A stretch of DNA of 64,000 nucleotides from Triatoma infestans (Eukaryota; Arthropoda; Insecta; Hemiptera; Reduviidae): positions 82,769-146,768 of the forward strand of contig JAAEAF010006859.1 in the NCBI GenBank assembly GCA_011037195.1. Direction: 5' to 3'. The notes below the pieces were generated by a model. That model had not been told where the DNA came from. It ran no database searches and was given only the letters and a program-made list of their open reading frames with translations. Position 1 is the first letter of the stretch; the number at the start of each line of letters is the position of its first letter. Positions 38,901-50,600 of the stretch are shown here, in pieces. A program made the position numbers and the translations under genes.

Positions 38901-41403
38901 CCAACCTTTGGAAAGAAACTAGACGTAACTATATTGTCTTTATGAAAGACAATATACCACTAAAGTACCATTAGGAACTCCTATATCTAGGCAACTACAG
39001 ACGAAGAAAAAGGCGAAATAATAGCTTTACATCTTGATAACATATTCTGCACCCAACACACCATCAATGAACCTGAACTTCAGGATACAATTGAAACATC
39101 AATACGGGCTATACAAAGTGTCGAATTACCCATTAATTATAATTACTCCATCAGTTCCACACTACCAAATATAACTGTAGAAAACACTCAAATCTCTTGG
39201 ACTTCTACCAATCAAACTGTAAAGTACCTGGAACTTTTCTTAGATACTAAATGGAATTACAAAGTGATTTAGGTCTTCGTTTGAGGCCGCAAAAACACAA
39301 AATGATACAATATATGACATATATTAGAAAACATAAAAAAAGAAAATCTCATTCGTAATCAGGTATTCAAAAAATTTAACGAAAAAAGGAATCGCATAAG
39401 TTTCTTCGATTTTCAACGTCTGTTTACGCTTCTTTCCTGCTAAATGGAAAAATGCAATAATAATTGGCTTTCATAAAGCTGGGAAACCCAAGAACAACCG
39501 CGGAAGCTACAGATCAATAGCCTCTTAACAGCCCAAAATTATTTTCTCACTCATCTCCACATCAATTCTTCGGACAAAATCATTCAACCACCCATCAGCT
39601 CCAACGAATAATATAATTAATTGCTTCAGGTTTTGAAAAGAAAATGTACTTCAGGTATGTAGAAAATGTGTATGTAAGTTGCCTTTTTTGAGTCTCCTCA
39701 GCTTTTGACACCATCTGGCAGAAGGTCTGTTAAACAAATTAAAAATCTCTGTCAATCCCAAAATATCTCTATGACACCTTAGTCATTTCTCCTTTCAAAT
39801 GAGAACTGGGTCAAACTCTTGGCAGCCGAAAAATAGTCCGGGATGGCATTCTTCAAGCAGCCATCCTCAGTCCGACACTTGCTATCATGAAATGCCTCTA
39901 TCAGCGGACGCATCACAAGCCACATACGCTGAGACAGACTAATCTCCACTCAATACTGTGACCCCTAACAGGCAATAACAAAACCACAAACAAATACCGG
40001 CAGACTAACAACAGGTATAAATGCTAGAAAATAAGACATAAACAAGCCAAACAAAAATTTTTGCCTTGCTCAGAATACGACTAGCCACACTACCAAATAT
40101 AACTGTAGAAAACACTCAAATCCCTGGGACTTCTAGCAATCAAACTGTAAAGAACCAGGAACTTTTCTTAGACACTAAATAACATGGAATTACAAAATCA
40201 CTTAGGTCTTCGTTTGAGACCGCAAAAAACAAAATGATACAATTCGTAATCCGACGTTTTTGGGTTGGTTTAGCTTTAGAGATGACACACCCTCAAGAAG
40301 CCTTTTGTAATATGGGCGAAACATGGGTTTACAACAAATCATTGACGCGGTCTCAAATCGAAGATCTAAATGTATTACATGAAATGGCCGCAAAAGCTTC
40401 GAAAATTATATAACATGGAATTTCCATATAAACAGGAAATTAACAACAGCATACACATGAATTAATCAATTAAACCCTCTCATAAACCGAAAGCCACCAT
40501 TAAGTATGAATGCAGTAATTGTGCTCACACTTATCAGGCCGATCATTATATATGCCCGCCCAATCTGGTTATCAACTAACAAGATGAATATTAACAAACT
40601 ACAGCGACTACAAAATAAAATTTTAGGCATCGCAGTTAACATCCCATTATTTATAAGGAATACTTAGATATACCAAGAACTTAAAATTCAAACCATGGAA
40701 GATTTCATTAAAACTACAACACTAAACTTTCACACCACATTTCCGAACGTAACTGGAGCCGCTCACTATAATATCAGGCATAAAACGGAAATTGAAAACT
40801 GAAACAAAGACTCTAATCAGGACAGACTGAATTTACTTGACTTACCAGTTAACTGAATTTGAAAAGTTAACATAACGCTGGGTTAATTACAAAATGAATT
40901 GTAAAAGCAAAAAATTGCTGGTACAATAAAGAGATTGTTTGCTGTAAAGTTTTAATGCTTCGCAATAATGGAAAATTTTGTTATAATTTTTCACATACTT
41001 AACATGATTATCAACGAAATTAACGATAGTTGTGTCGCCGTAGATAAGGCGAACACTTGGCGTACGGTATGAATCATTTTGAATGCTCCCTCCAATAGCA
41101 ACGGCTCTTCCATTGTACAACTTGCATATCAGTTTCCATAAGTCTTCTCCTATAAATGTGCAATACAAAAAAAAATTTAATAATACAAGGTAAATGATTT
41201 AATTTAAAACAGGCAGTAAAACTACCTGCATCACTCCAGATTCTGTTAGCAAAAGCAGTTTCGGGAAATAATAAATGACTGCCATATTTTTCAAAAGATC
41301 GGGGTATTTCATCGTTCATCTTCTCTTCCCAGCTGCCTCTTTCTTTCATAAAACAAATTAATGTTTTCCTGATCCTTTCATGTTTTGTTATCTTTGAAGA
41401 CAT
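35907..41403 (-). CDS. TRMT12: tRNA wybutosine-synthesizing protein 2 (TYW2/TRMT12)
   Basis: Five coding exons (minus): 41403-41226, 41149-40999, 37727-37524, 37444-37381, 36365-35907, giving 351 aa, shorter than the roughly 450-aa vertebrate protein at the N-terminus. TYW2 transfers the aminocarboxypropyl group of S-adenosylmethionine to the wybutosine precursor at G37 of tRNA-Phe. Seen: WEKYG-like N-terminal block (FEKYGSHLLFPETAF), KYTWDIEKNMFSSGNVNERH, the SAM-binding motif GEVIVDLFAGIGYFTLPYL, HSCEWNASAIEALRRNLELN, DRVNIGIIPSSEDYWQVAC, and the terminal VKSYAPHIDHIVY. Exon 4 can start at either half of a TAGAAG tandem acceptor, which would drop one Arg of the RRNLELN stretch. Intron 2 (3.3 kb) contains a dead LINE. 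The gene is head-to-head with the C1orf131 homologue. Confidence 0.95.
36925..37332 (+). repeat. R-family repeat in TRMT12 intron 4
   Basis: Landmarks: 'ttgtacttcagaggaagc', 'tttcccccaaaacc', 'tcacacttccagttgatgg' and 'gcgaaaatgctttctc'. A further fragment with 'gcacttccggttaatcg' lies at 36,680-36,880. Confidence 0.6.
38010..40850 (+). mobile_element. Decayed Jockey-like LINE in TRMT12 intron 2
   Basis: Fragments in LINE order on the plus strand: endonuclease start (LAIINWNADGLLSKRNVL, 38,045-38,110), GDLNGNNEFWECRQTNNDRR (about 38,280-38,340) with TELDSDITQLL, reverse-transcriptase entry (HKAGKPKNNRGSYRSIAS, about 39,475-39,525), a damaged palm and GVPQ region (39,690-39,870), a segment like KYLGV-LD (ELFLDTK, 40,150), and a C-terminal IRPIIIYARPIWLSTNK-like stretch with KLQRLQNKILGIAVN (40,530-40,640). 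Stops and frameshifts occur throughout. A roughly 155-bp segment (40,086-40,243) occurs also at 39,157-39,312, out of order. It is antisense to TRMT12. Confidence 0.85.
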
Positions 41404-41787
41404 TTTTTTTTAATATCCCAATATAATATATAACTAACTTATTTCAAAACTCCGAAAAAAAAACCCGCATAAGACCAACAGAATAAAAGAACAAATTGTA
41501 GTTCTTCTCCAAGATCAGAGATATTGGAACATCAATACATTACACAATGCAAAGTTGTACTATTGCACTTCCACTCACAAGAAAATTTCAAAATAACACT
41601 TTTCGTGTTTCATTATATATTAATGCTCACTCAATTACAGTTTAATTTTCATTCATATTAGTTTAAAAAACTTTCCTTCTGTTCCTTTATACTTCGTAAT
41701 ATTCACGTGTTTATATGAGGAGGTTTTAACATTGTTTACTTAACCATATAACCACTTAACCATTTAAAGGTGTCAGTAGCAACGGCT
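41404..41787. promoter_or_regulatory. Putative bidirectional promoter region
   Basis: 384 bp separate the start codons of TRMT12 (-) and the C1orf131 homologue (+), so both 5' UTRs and promoters lie here. No TATA box or initiator can be assigned with confidence. Inference from head-to-head arrangement. Confidence 0.5.
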
Positions 41788-42457
41788 ATGGCAGAATATT
41801 TTGTTCCTTCCAAATGCTGTGCTAATAGTTCCTCACACCAAGTGCACGAGTTTAAAAAAAAAAATCCTAAAGGTAAGTCTATAAACATACAAACTATATC
41901 ATATCAACCACTTGTTCAATAGCATATTTATGCGAGTTTTTGTATTTACTATATTTTATTACTGTATTTGTTTACCATATTTTTTTTTGCATTTTTAAAC
42001 TGGACAATCTAGTTAAGACAAATAATGCTCATTCGGAAGGAGAAAATATCGAAGAAATTATTATGAAAAAAGCACGATTTGAAGTGTATAAATTTGCACA
42101 ATCTGGTCTAACAAACGCCGAACGGCAGAAGTCACAATTTGATTTGGCAATAAAACTTGGTGCCATACCAAGAAAAAATAAAGCTATTAATTATAAGATA
42201 TTAAAGCAAGAAAGACAGGCCAAGAAAAAAGCAGAAAATGATCAGATGACTTTAATGGAAAAGAACATCAAGCCAAAAGCAAAGCGTAAAAAGAAAGATC
42301 CCAAAAGTAAATTACATAAGAAGAGAAAGGTTGGCTCTGGTATCCTGAAAACCTATGGAGAGGTATTTAGCTATTTATATTGATTTTTGCTTCTATTAAA
42401 AAACCAAAATGCTTCTTTGACTATGGTGCATTGTTTTAGGTAAGGCGGAAAAAGTGA
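41788..42457 (+). CDS. C1orf131 homologue (DUF4602, SSU processome)
   Basis: Three exons: 41788-41872, 42013-42362, 42440-42457, giving 150 aa. The core KARFEVYKFAQSGLTNAERQ ... LAIKLGAIPRKNKAINYK ... KQERQAKKKAEN followed by a basic tail KAKRKKKDPKSKLHKKRK fits the DUF4602 family (human C1orf131, related to yeast Fyv7), a nucleolar factor of small ribosomal subunit assembly. The tail motif GILKTYG matches the conserved C-terminal position. The last exon is tiny and adds only VRRKK before the stop; its acceptor (ttgttttag) is good, but this exon is the least certain part. The frame's first Met at 41,940 is intronic; the real start MAEYFVPSKCC is in exon 1, phase 1 into exon 2. Confidence 0.85.
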
Positions 42458-42504
42458 GAAATATAACCTTTAGGCAATTATTATTATAAATGGATTAAAG
42501 CTGG

Positions 42505-42800
42505 AATACTTGAAACTTCAAACGGAAAAAAAGAAGCTATGAAGAACAGAAACATATTCAGATAAAAATAAAAAAGTTACTTTCGTATTTGAACGCTCAT
42601 AAATATGCGATTGCATTGAAGTAATATGGTTCTAATAATAAAGACCCTAGAAAACTTGGAACATTTCCAACGGAAAAAGGAAGCGGTCGAAGAACAGTCA
42701 GCGCATCCAAATAAAAATAAATGTTTGTCGTATTTCATAAATATGCGATTTACACTGGAAGTAAATGGTTTTGATAATAAAAACAACATAGTGGAAAATA
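42505..42800. repeat. Two imperfect ~145-bp tandem units 3' of the C1orf131 homologue
   Basis: Both units contain 'aacggaaaaa', 'gaagaaca', 'ccaaataaaaata'-like sequence, 'cataaatatgcgatt' and 'aatatggttctaataataaa' (second: 'aaatggttttgataataaa'). Similar paired units occur at 47,640-47,850 because of the larger duplication. Confidence 0.65.
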
Positions 42801-42853
42801 TGGTGTTTATTACTTGTATAATTATATGATACTTATAATTTTTAAGACTTTCT

Positions 42854-44339
42854 TTAGTTTTGGGTAGGTAAAATGTAAACCGAACAATCTGGCAAAGCTC
42901 TCTGAATGTCTGCGACACTCCCGGTAAGATTTTTTACTTGCTTGAGATCCCCTAATCTTAAGTCGTTTAATCTCCTGAAATTAAAAATTTCAATGAAACA
43001 GTTAACCTTAAAAAAATATGAATAAATTAATTATTAGAGATTAATTTTTTATAATAGAGCAGTAATACATTTTACGATACAATTTATTTTAATGTACAAG
43101 ATGTCTGACATATTTATTAAGTTGTCCAAGATTGAAAGAAACTGGTGCGGTAGTTATCAAGTATTAACTTTCAAGAGATATTTTGTCAATCGTTGATAAG
43201 GATCGAAAGCGAGACGTTAATAGTTTTACATTCAAATTTATATGCATATAGTTAACTTTCAGAAACGAAATATGAAAATATTTGACAATTAATTTTAAAG
43301 TAAAGAATGATAGATACCTGAGATTCATAAGAGTTTCTAATCCGCTATCTGTTATTTCTCCACACTTAGTGATTTCTAGTTGGCACAGACTATCTGCAAT
43401 TAAGTTTAGCTGGCATATACAACGGTCGTCGAAGTACCAACAGTTGTGAAATTTCATTTTCGTTATATAATTACATCCATCTGTACAAAAAGAAAAAGAA
43501 GCCTACGATCTGAAGAGAAATTATGTTTAAGTTGTACCATAGAATGTTGGAATGATCTATAACTATTCCAGGAAACGAGAACATTTGGAAATATGAAATA
43601 CTCTACACAATCGAGTGTGTATGTAGGAAGTTCCCTAAAGAATATATTTTTGCAGGATGTTAATAATACTATAAGGTGAGGGATAATTTTCAAAAAATCT
43701 TAAGTTGAATGATAATGGAATATTTATAGATCACATTAACATAAGAACCCTACTAAAATGGGGAAATCCGTGATGAGATATTGAAGCGTTGGTTGCATCC
43801 ACTTCTTCTATATAGTAAGGTGTTTTGTCATTCTCATCAAGAGGAAGATTATCATAATGTTGCAAAAAGTTCGGCTGGCCAAGCCATCTAATCAAGGCAC
43901 CATTCCGCATTAGCCATTCTGCACAAGCTCTATCTGGTCCTACAGCTTCAATTCTACTATGCGACACTCTGAACATTAAACAAAATAATATATAAATACT
44001 GCTGTATTATAATAAAACTATATTTCAATAATGTTAATGTTTCAATATGGTTTTTCTTGCTTTTTAGTTTGCTTTCAAAGTTACTCCTGCTAACTCTGTA
44101 TCGATTTTTCATTCATGGACCGCCGACCTATGAAAATTAGTCGCAATAGATAACAAAGTATAACAGTAGGTTCCATCCTTGTTACTGATTGATAGAAAAA
44201 AAGCTATTGTATGCAACAACTATCATAAGTGACTTTATATAAATGATATTGCTTACCTATTAAATATAGAAACTAGAGCAGCATAAAAAGTGCGCGTCCC
44301 TGGAAGGGAACGACGCAGATAATTGCCCGTAATTAACAT
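42854..44339 (-). CDS. DMAC2L: Distal membrane-arm assembly component 2-like / ATP synthase subunit s, copy A
   Basis: Four exons (minus): 44339-44257, 43968-43754, 43480-43318, 42974-42854, giving 193 aa. The N-terminus MLITGNYLRRSLPGTRTFYA is Arg-rich without acidic residues, as for a mitochondrial presequence. Family signatures are RIEAVGPDRACAEWLMRNGA, DATNASISHHGFPHF, and leucine-rich-repeat-like stretches MKFHNCWYFDD, LEITKCGEITDSGLETL and LRLGDLKQVKN. DMAC2L (formerly ATP5S, factor B) is a small LRR protein of the mitochondrial inner membrane linked to respiratory-complex/ATP synthase assembly. All junctions keep frame, so this copy looks intact. It differs from copy B at about 16 residues, mostly in exons 3 and 4, with several Cys at variable sites (CICQ...LCQL). 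Confidence 0.92.
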
Positions 44340-45009
44340 CTGGAGAAAAGGAGATTTATTCAAATTGTAAATAGCTTTAACAATTTTAAAACCTCAAATT
44401 TGATCAGGAAGAGACATGACGAAATGGTAAAGCACTTTCTTCTTTCTACATGTAACTTTGTTTAACAGTATAATTAATGTTTGCTATAATTATCATTTTC
44501 AATGAGTGTACGAATGATCAAGTTCAAGTGAAAATTTTGCGTTCAAGTTTCGTTTCTAAAAGTAACCATCAGTTGACAATGCTACAACAACAAACATTGA
44601 AATATCCCTCCGTATATTAAATATTTTTCAAAAGTAAAAGTATAAGAAATCATAATTATATAATTCACAATAAAAGCAAAAAATATGTAGTATCGTAATG
44701 TTTTCATGATTATCTGGGATCTAGCAAATTATTGGGGTATCTTCCCTTCAAATAATTTACATTATTGGGGCTGCTCCATACTATAGCTAACAAACAAGTT
44801 ATGGCATTTGATTAGTTTTTTAGACTGTAGTTTTCTTCTTTCAATTCTCAATTCTGCTTTTAAAGCGTGGGAATAATTTAACTATTATCTCTGTAAAATA
44901 GATTCATTTTGTTCTTTCCGACATAGTATCTTGGGTCTTCACATACTAAGTTCGTAGGGTTTACAAGTGAAAACGTTGTCATTGCATACGTTCTAGAGGG
45001 AGATGTTAG

Positions 45010-45240
45010 AGGATGACTCAATTCCTAATTAGTTTTTTACTTTCACTTACTGCTGTTCATACTTATAGGTCTATCACTTTAATTAAAACAAGATATTTTT
45101 CAGTAAAATTAATTTCCTCCTCAGGGGGGTGTGACGTCAGACTTTCCTCTAAAGTGCCATTCCCTATAATAATACTATACGATTCTTTCCTCTATGTATT
45201 AATTGTATTGCCAATACTCCGGATTTGAAAAAAAGCAGAC
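45010..45240 (-). repeat. R-family fragment in duplication copy A
   Basis: Shows 'tttttactttcacttactg', 'gtgacgtcag', 'aaagtgccattccctataa' and 'actccggatttgaaaaaaa'. The first part is also in copy B (49,950-50,000), so it predates the duplication. The rest is absent from B. Confidence 0.5.
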
Positions 45241-45278
45241 CCTCTTCTGTGTGTGTGAATCTGGTCGGTTAGCATAAT

Positions 45279-45600
45279 TTAAAGTATCAGAAATATTTTC
45301 CGTGATAACCTGCTTCTTTTTGTAGTTATCGACCGGTTTCAGGCGTTCGCTCATCATCAGGATGTTTTAGTCAAAAAGTGTGATAACACAGACTTGCCCA
45401 GAACAAATTCCGTCTATATACCCCACATAAACTGAAGTGAGGTTGTATAAACTAAATTTGCTCTGGTTATCACACTGTTTTGACAAAAACATCCCGATGA
45501 TGGGCAAACGCCCGAAACCGGTCGATGACCGCAAAAAAGAGCAGGCTATTACGGAAAATATCTCCGATTTTCCAGCTCTGCGAAACCACAACCATAATAA
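45279..45600. mobile_element. Fold-back element with near-consensus hammerhead motifs
   Basis: Same family as 222-538, opposite overall orientation. Arm 1 on the minus strand (45,325-45,364) gives CATC, CTGATGA, a stem with one mismatch (GAGC-GAAC-GCCT), GAAA, palindromic ACCGGT, C, GAT: every catalytic-core base is intact. Arm 2 on the plus strand (45,490-45,529) gives CATC, CCGATGA (one change), perfect stem GGGC-AAAC-GCCC, GAAA, ACCGGT, C, GATG pairing with CATC. A palindromic stem III with no loop is the minimal hammerhead form, thought to act as a dimer. Present in duplication copy A only. Confidence 0.75.
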
Positions 45601-47534
45601 TTCAATAAGTATCGCAAAAAGCTGATACTTGGTATTTCGTTTAAATCTTCCTGTAGCCCAACCTCACATCCCTCCTAATATTCTCAAGAAAATTCTGTGT
45701 TAAATGGTGCGAGCCCTAAGAAAATCCGTCCACCCGAATTTGCAATATTACCGCATCTCACAAAAATGTGACCGTTAACAGAAAAAAAAAATAGCTTACT
45801 TTTTTGTAGGTATACAATACATATAAAATGATATAAAAGATGTAGGTATAAGTATTATAAACACAACTCCTTTGTATGGAAAGTCCCTAAAAACAAAGTC
45901 TTATGTATTTAAAAAAGGGAGCTAAAAAAATTTGTTCCAATTGTAGACGAATAGGAAAGCAGTAAATTGGGATTAATGTGCAGTCAGTTTCTTTATTATT
46001 TACAGTCGCCAAGCGCAAAAGCATGGCGATGCTTAGTACTTGACTAGGAAACTGTCAGAAGAATATAGAGTGAAGTTAATTTAAAAAAAAAAAAAAACTT
46101 TAATATACATCTATATGCAAGAGGACCTTTGGTTGAAGTTAATAAAATACGGAGAGTAGATAACTTTCAACATGTGAGATCTGCTATAGAAAAAACAGGT
46201 GCTATAGAGGTGAGATTGCTCTGGACACCATAACCATAGAGCTTGACGCTCCTTCCATTTTAAAAATTTGCGAATCACGATGGTTATAGTTACCATCATA
46301 CTCTCTAGTATGTTTTAGTAAATTTATTGAAAGAAATACGTCTCAGTTTTTGTAAAAACTTCTGTAATTCCTCAATCAGGTATTTTTTATTGTATGATCT
46401 TACTCCCAGCTGGAATGTTCAAAGGAGCTTTATACTAGCTATACAAGCTCTATCTGGTTTATTAAATGAAACATTGATTAAACATACATTGTAATTATAA
46501 CAACTCTCTTCTCAGCGAGCTCTAGAAAATAAGATGGTTGTGGTGGAGTTCTATGGAAAATATTTTAATATTACATCGACCAGGGAATGAATGCATTAGA
46601 AAGTCAAGAAATAAAATGAGATTATTATTATTATTTTTTTTTTTACTTTTTTAAATTTACATTTAAATATCTATAAGTTATATATATACATTGGACATGT
46701 CCATCAGACTTAATATCTTCATTCTAACTGGAACGTCCAAAATTTTCTCTTTGTCTCTTTAAATGCAATAAACAAAACAAAACAAAAAAATAAACACATT
46801 CATATTACAATTTGCATTTAACGGTTTCTATACTGGATGATTCTGAAACTTGTCCACTAAAAGCTGCTTCGATGACCTCAGCCATTCAGCTCACATATAT
46901 AAGTTCCAAAGAATTCTAAAAACAAAATTAATAAGAAAATCAATTAATAAAGAAACAAAAAAATCAATTAAAATTAATAAATAATAATAGTACGATATTT
47001 ACAAAATATACGTATATGTAATACAAAACAAATTAACTTTTATTCGAAACTCTCAGTGGGCAAAATATCCTTCAGACATGGTAGTGTATTGACTTTAATA
47101 GTGGGAAAGAAAAAGAAGTAAATAAACAATTGATATATAAATAAAAATATCAAAGAAAAATTGACAACTGTTTTAACAATAACATGTGAAATAATCATAA
47201 CAAGTATAGTATGTTAAAACCCTTAATAATGATATGTAATGTAATACTTTAATAGTTTAACAATTGGTAAAAGAAACTTTAAAAAATGCAATATGTTTGA
47301 CGTTTACAAGTTAAATAAAGTTACTCTTTAAATAGATTACAGCTTTGAACCAAACTGTAATATAAGAAAAAAGCGATAGTTCCAAGCATGCGAACACACA
47401 TAATTACGAGGTTTACAATCATATCCAGTTAAAAATAAAATTAGAAATGATATAAATAATACTTTATGACTCAGACAGTGAATGCGCAATTCGGAGGGAA
47501 CCGAACGCTCTGCTAGAAAGTGGAAAACATCCTC

Positions 47535-47602
47535 CAAACGGGAATCGCATTAATGAGCGGAGTTCAATATCTTTTGTAACCATGGTAAGCAGTTCTGATA
47601 TA
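47535..47602 (-). pseudogene. Truncated duplicate of the LONP2 terminal exon
   Basis: The minus strand reads ATTATATCAGAACTGCTTACC and onward (ISELLTMVTKDIEL), matching the LONP2 last exon at 51,455-51,511 ([14 protein letters not shown]). The splice acceptor and first bases are missing at the duplication breakpoint (about 47,602). After DIEL this copy has no stop at the site where the real exon stops. Confidence 0.8.
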
Positions 47603-47631
47603 ATAGCTCGTAAAAAATAAAAATCATAGCA

Positions 47632-50600
47632 AATAAAAAAGTTGCTTTCGTATTTGAACTTTCATAAATATGCGATTGCATTGAATGTAATATGGTTTTA
47701 ATCATAAAGACCCTGGAAAACTTGGACATGTCAAACAGAAAAAGGAAGCTGACGAAGAACAGAGTCAGCGTATCCAAATAAATGTTTGACGGATTTGAAC
47801 TCTCATAAATATGCGATTTACACTGGATGTAAATGGTTTTGATAATAAAGACAATATAGTGGAAATATGGTGTTTATTGCTAGTATAATTATATGATATT
47901 TATAATTTTGTAAAACTTTCTTTAGTTTTGGGTAGGTAAGATGTAAACCTTACAATTTGGCAAAGCTTTCTGAATTTCTGCGACACTCCCGCTAAGATTT
48001 TTTACTTGCTTGAGATCCCCTAATCTTAATTCATCCAATCTCCTGAAATTAAAAATTTCAATGAAACAGTTGAGTAATCTTTAAAAAATATGAATAGTTG
48101 AGACTTTGTATATTAAAATTAAGTATAATACTGCAGTAATACTTAATTTTAATATACAAAGTGTCTGACATATTTATTAAGTTATCCAAGATAAAACTGT
48201 TATGGTAGTTATCAAGTTATCAACTTTCGAGAGATATTTTGTCAATCGTTGATAAGGATCGAAAGCGAGACATTAATAGTTTTACATTCAAATTTATATG
48301 CATATAGTTAACTTTCAGAAACGAAATATGAAAATATTTGACAATTAATTTTTAAGTAAAGAATGATAGATACCTGAGATTCACAAGAGTTGCTAGTCCG
48401 CTATCTGTTATTTCTCCACACTTTGTGATTTGTAGTTGGTACAGACTATCTGCAATTAAGTTTAGCTGGCTTATAGAGCGGTCATCGAAGTACCAACAGT
48501 TGTGAAATTTCATTTTCCTTATATAATTACATCCATCTATAAACAGAGAAAAAAGAAACCTGCGATCTGAAGAGAAATAATAATATATTTTTGCAAGATG
48601 TGTAATAATAGTACAAGGTGGGGGATAATGTTCAAACAAATCTAAAATGAATCATAAGGAATATTTACAGATCACATTAATATAAGAACCCTACTAAAAT
48701 GGGGAAATCCGTGATGAGATATTGAAGCGTCGGTAGCATCCACTTCTTCTATATAGTAAGGTGTTTTGTCATTCTCATCAAGAGGAAGATTATCATAATG
48801 TTGCAAAAAGTTCGGCTGGCCAAGCCATCTAATCAAGGCACCATTCCGCATTAGCCATTCTGCACAAGCTCTATCTGGTCCTACAGCTTCAATTCTACTA
48901 TGCGATACCCTAAACATTAAACAAAATAATATATAAATTCTGCTGTATTATAATACAACTATATTTCTTAATGGTTCTTCTTGCTTGAAAGCAAGCAATT
49001 AAGATTCTCTTTTAGTTTGCTTTCTAAGTTATTCCTGCCATCTCTGAATCGATTTTAAACAGACCCCGATCTATGAAAATTGGTCGCAATAGGTAGCAAA
49101 AAGTTCCATTCTTAGCTTGCTGTTAGGAAAAAAAGGTATTGTATGCAACAACTAACGTAAGTGTCTTACATATGATATTGCTTACCGATTGAATATAGAA
49201 ACTAGTGCAGCATAAAAAGTGCGCGTTCCTGGAAGGGAACGACGCAGATAATTGCTCGTAATTAACATCTGGAGAAAAGGAGATTTATTCAAATTGTAAA
49301 TAGCTTTAACAATTTTAAAACCTCAAATTTGATCAGGAAGAGACATGACAAAATCGTAAAGCACTTTTGTTTCTACGTATAACTTTGTTTAACTGTGTAA
49401 TTAATGTTTCCTATAATTATAACTGTAGAAAACATTTTCAATGAGTGTACGAACGATTATTTACTCAAAATTTTGCTTTCAAGTTTCGTTTCTAAAATTA
49501 ACTATCGGTTAACAATGCTACAACAACAAAAATTGAAATAACCCTCCACATATTAAATATTTTTCAAAAGTAAAAGGATAAGAAATCACAATTATATAGT
49601 TCACAATAAAAACAAAAAAAATGTAGTATCGTAATGTTTTCATATTATCTGCTTAAACACTGATAGTATCTTCCATTCAAATAATTTACATTATTGGGGC
49701 CGCTCCATACTGTAGCTAACAAATTATGACATTTGATTAGTTTTTTAAACTAGTTTTCATCCTTCAATTCTGCTTTTAAAGCGTGAAAATAATTCTGAAA
49801 TTGTGGGAATAATTTAACTATTATCTCTGTAAAATAGATTCATTTTGTTCTTTCTGACGTAGTATCTGGGGTCTTCACATACTAAGTTCGTGGGGTGAAA
49901 ACGTTGTCACTTGCATACGTTCTAGAGGAAGATGACTCAATTCCAATTAGTTTTTTACTTTCACTTACTGCTGTTCATACTTATAGGTCTATCGCTTTTA
50001 TTGAAACAAAATATTTTCCCACTAACGGAACAAAAAATAGCTTACTTTCTTGTAGGTATACAATACATATAAAATAATATAAAAGATGTAGGTGTAAGTA
50101 TTGTAAACACAACTCCTTTGAATGGGAAGTCCCCAAAAACGAAGTCTTGTCTATGTAAAAAAGGGAGCTAAAAAAATTGTTCCAATAGTAGACGATTAGG
50201 AAAGCAGTAAATTGGGTTTAAGGATGTGCAGTCAGTTTCTTTACTAGTTACCGTTGACCAAGTGATAATTGCGCACAAGCATGGCGATGTTTAGTACTTA
50301 ACTAGGAAACTGTTAGAAGAATATGGTGTGAAGTTTAAAAACTTTAATATAGCTACATATATATGCAAGACGACCTTTGGTTGAAGGAAATAAAATAAGG
50401 AGAGTAGATAAGTTTCAACATGTGAGATCTCCTATAGAAAAAACAGGTGTTATAGAGGTGAGAATGCTCTGGACTCCATAACCATAGAGATTGACGCGCC
50501 TTCCATTTTAAAAATTTGCCAATCACGATGGTTATAGTTACCATCATACTCTTTAATATGTTTTAGTGAATTTTATATGAAAGAAATATGTTTCAGTTTT

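Larger units (their letters stand above)
42567..47602. repeat. Segmental tandem duplication, copy A
   Basis: Copy A carries DMAC2L copy A, its flanks, and at its high end a truncated copy of the LONP2 terminal exon. Matching blocks to copy B include 'tttcgtatttgaac' (42,585 / 47,645), all four DMAC2L exons, 'gagtagataactttcaacatg'-like sequence (46,150 / 50,400) and 'gtgggaaagaaaaagaag' (47,100 / 51,360). Copy A alone has about 680 bp at 45,103-45,785 (including a fold-back element) and about 360 bp at 47,165-47,525. Confidence 0.9.

Noticed and set aside
43969..43976. Met at the start of the DMAC2L exon 2 frame (MFRVSHSR), likewise at 48,917
   Set aside because: It lies in intron sequence before a good acceptor; the real start is in exon 1 (MLITGNYL / MLITSNYL).
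47337..47537. Open frame (minus) starting LEDVFHF and ending FGSKL, suggesting a displaced LONP2 peroxisomal end
   Set aside because: The stretch between is about 55 residues of low-complexity hydrophobic sequence unlike LONP2, and the frame differs from that of the copied exon; SKL is probably chance.
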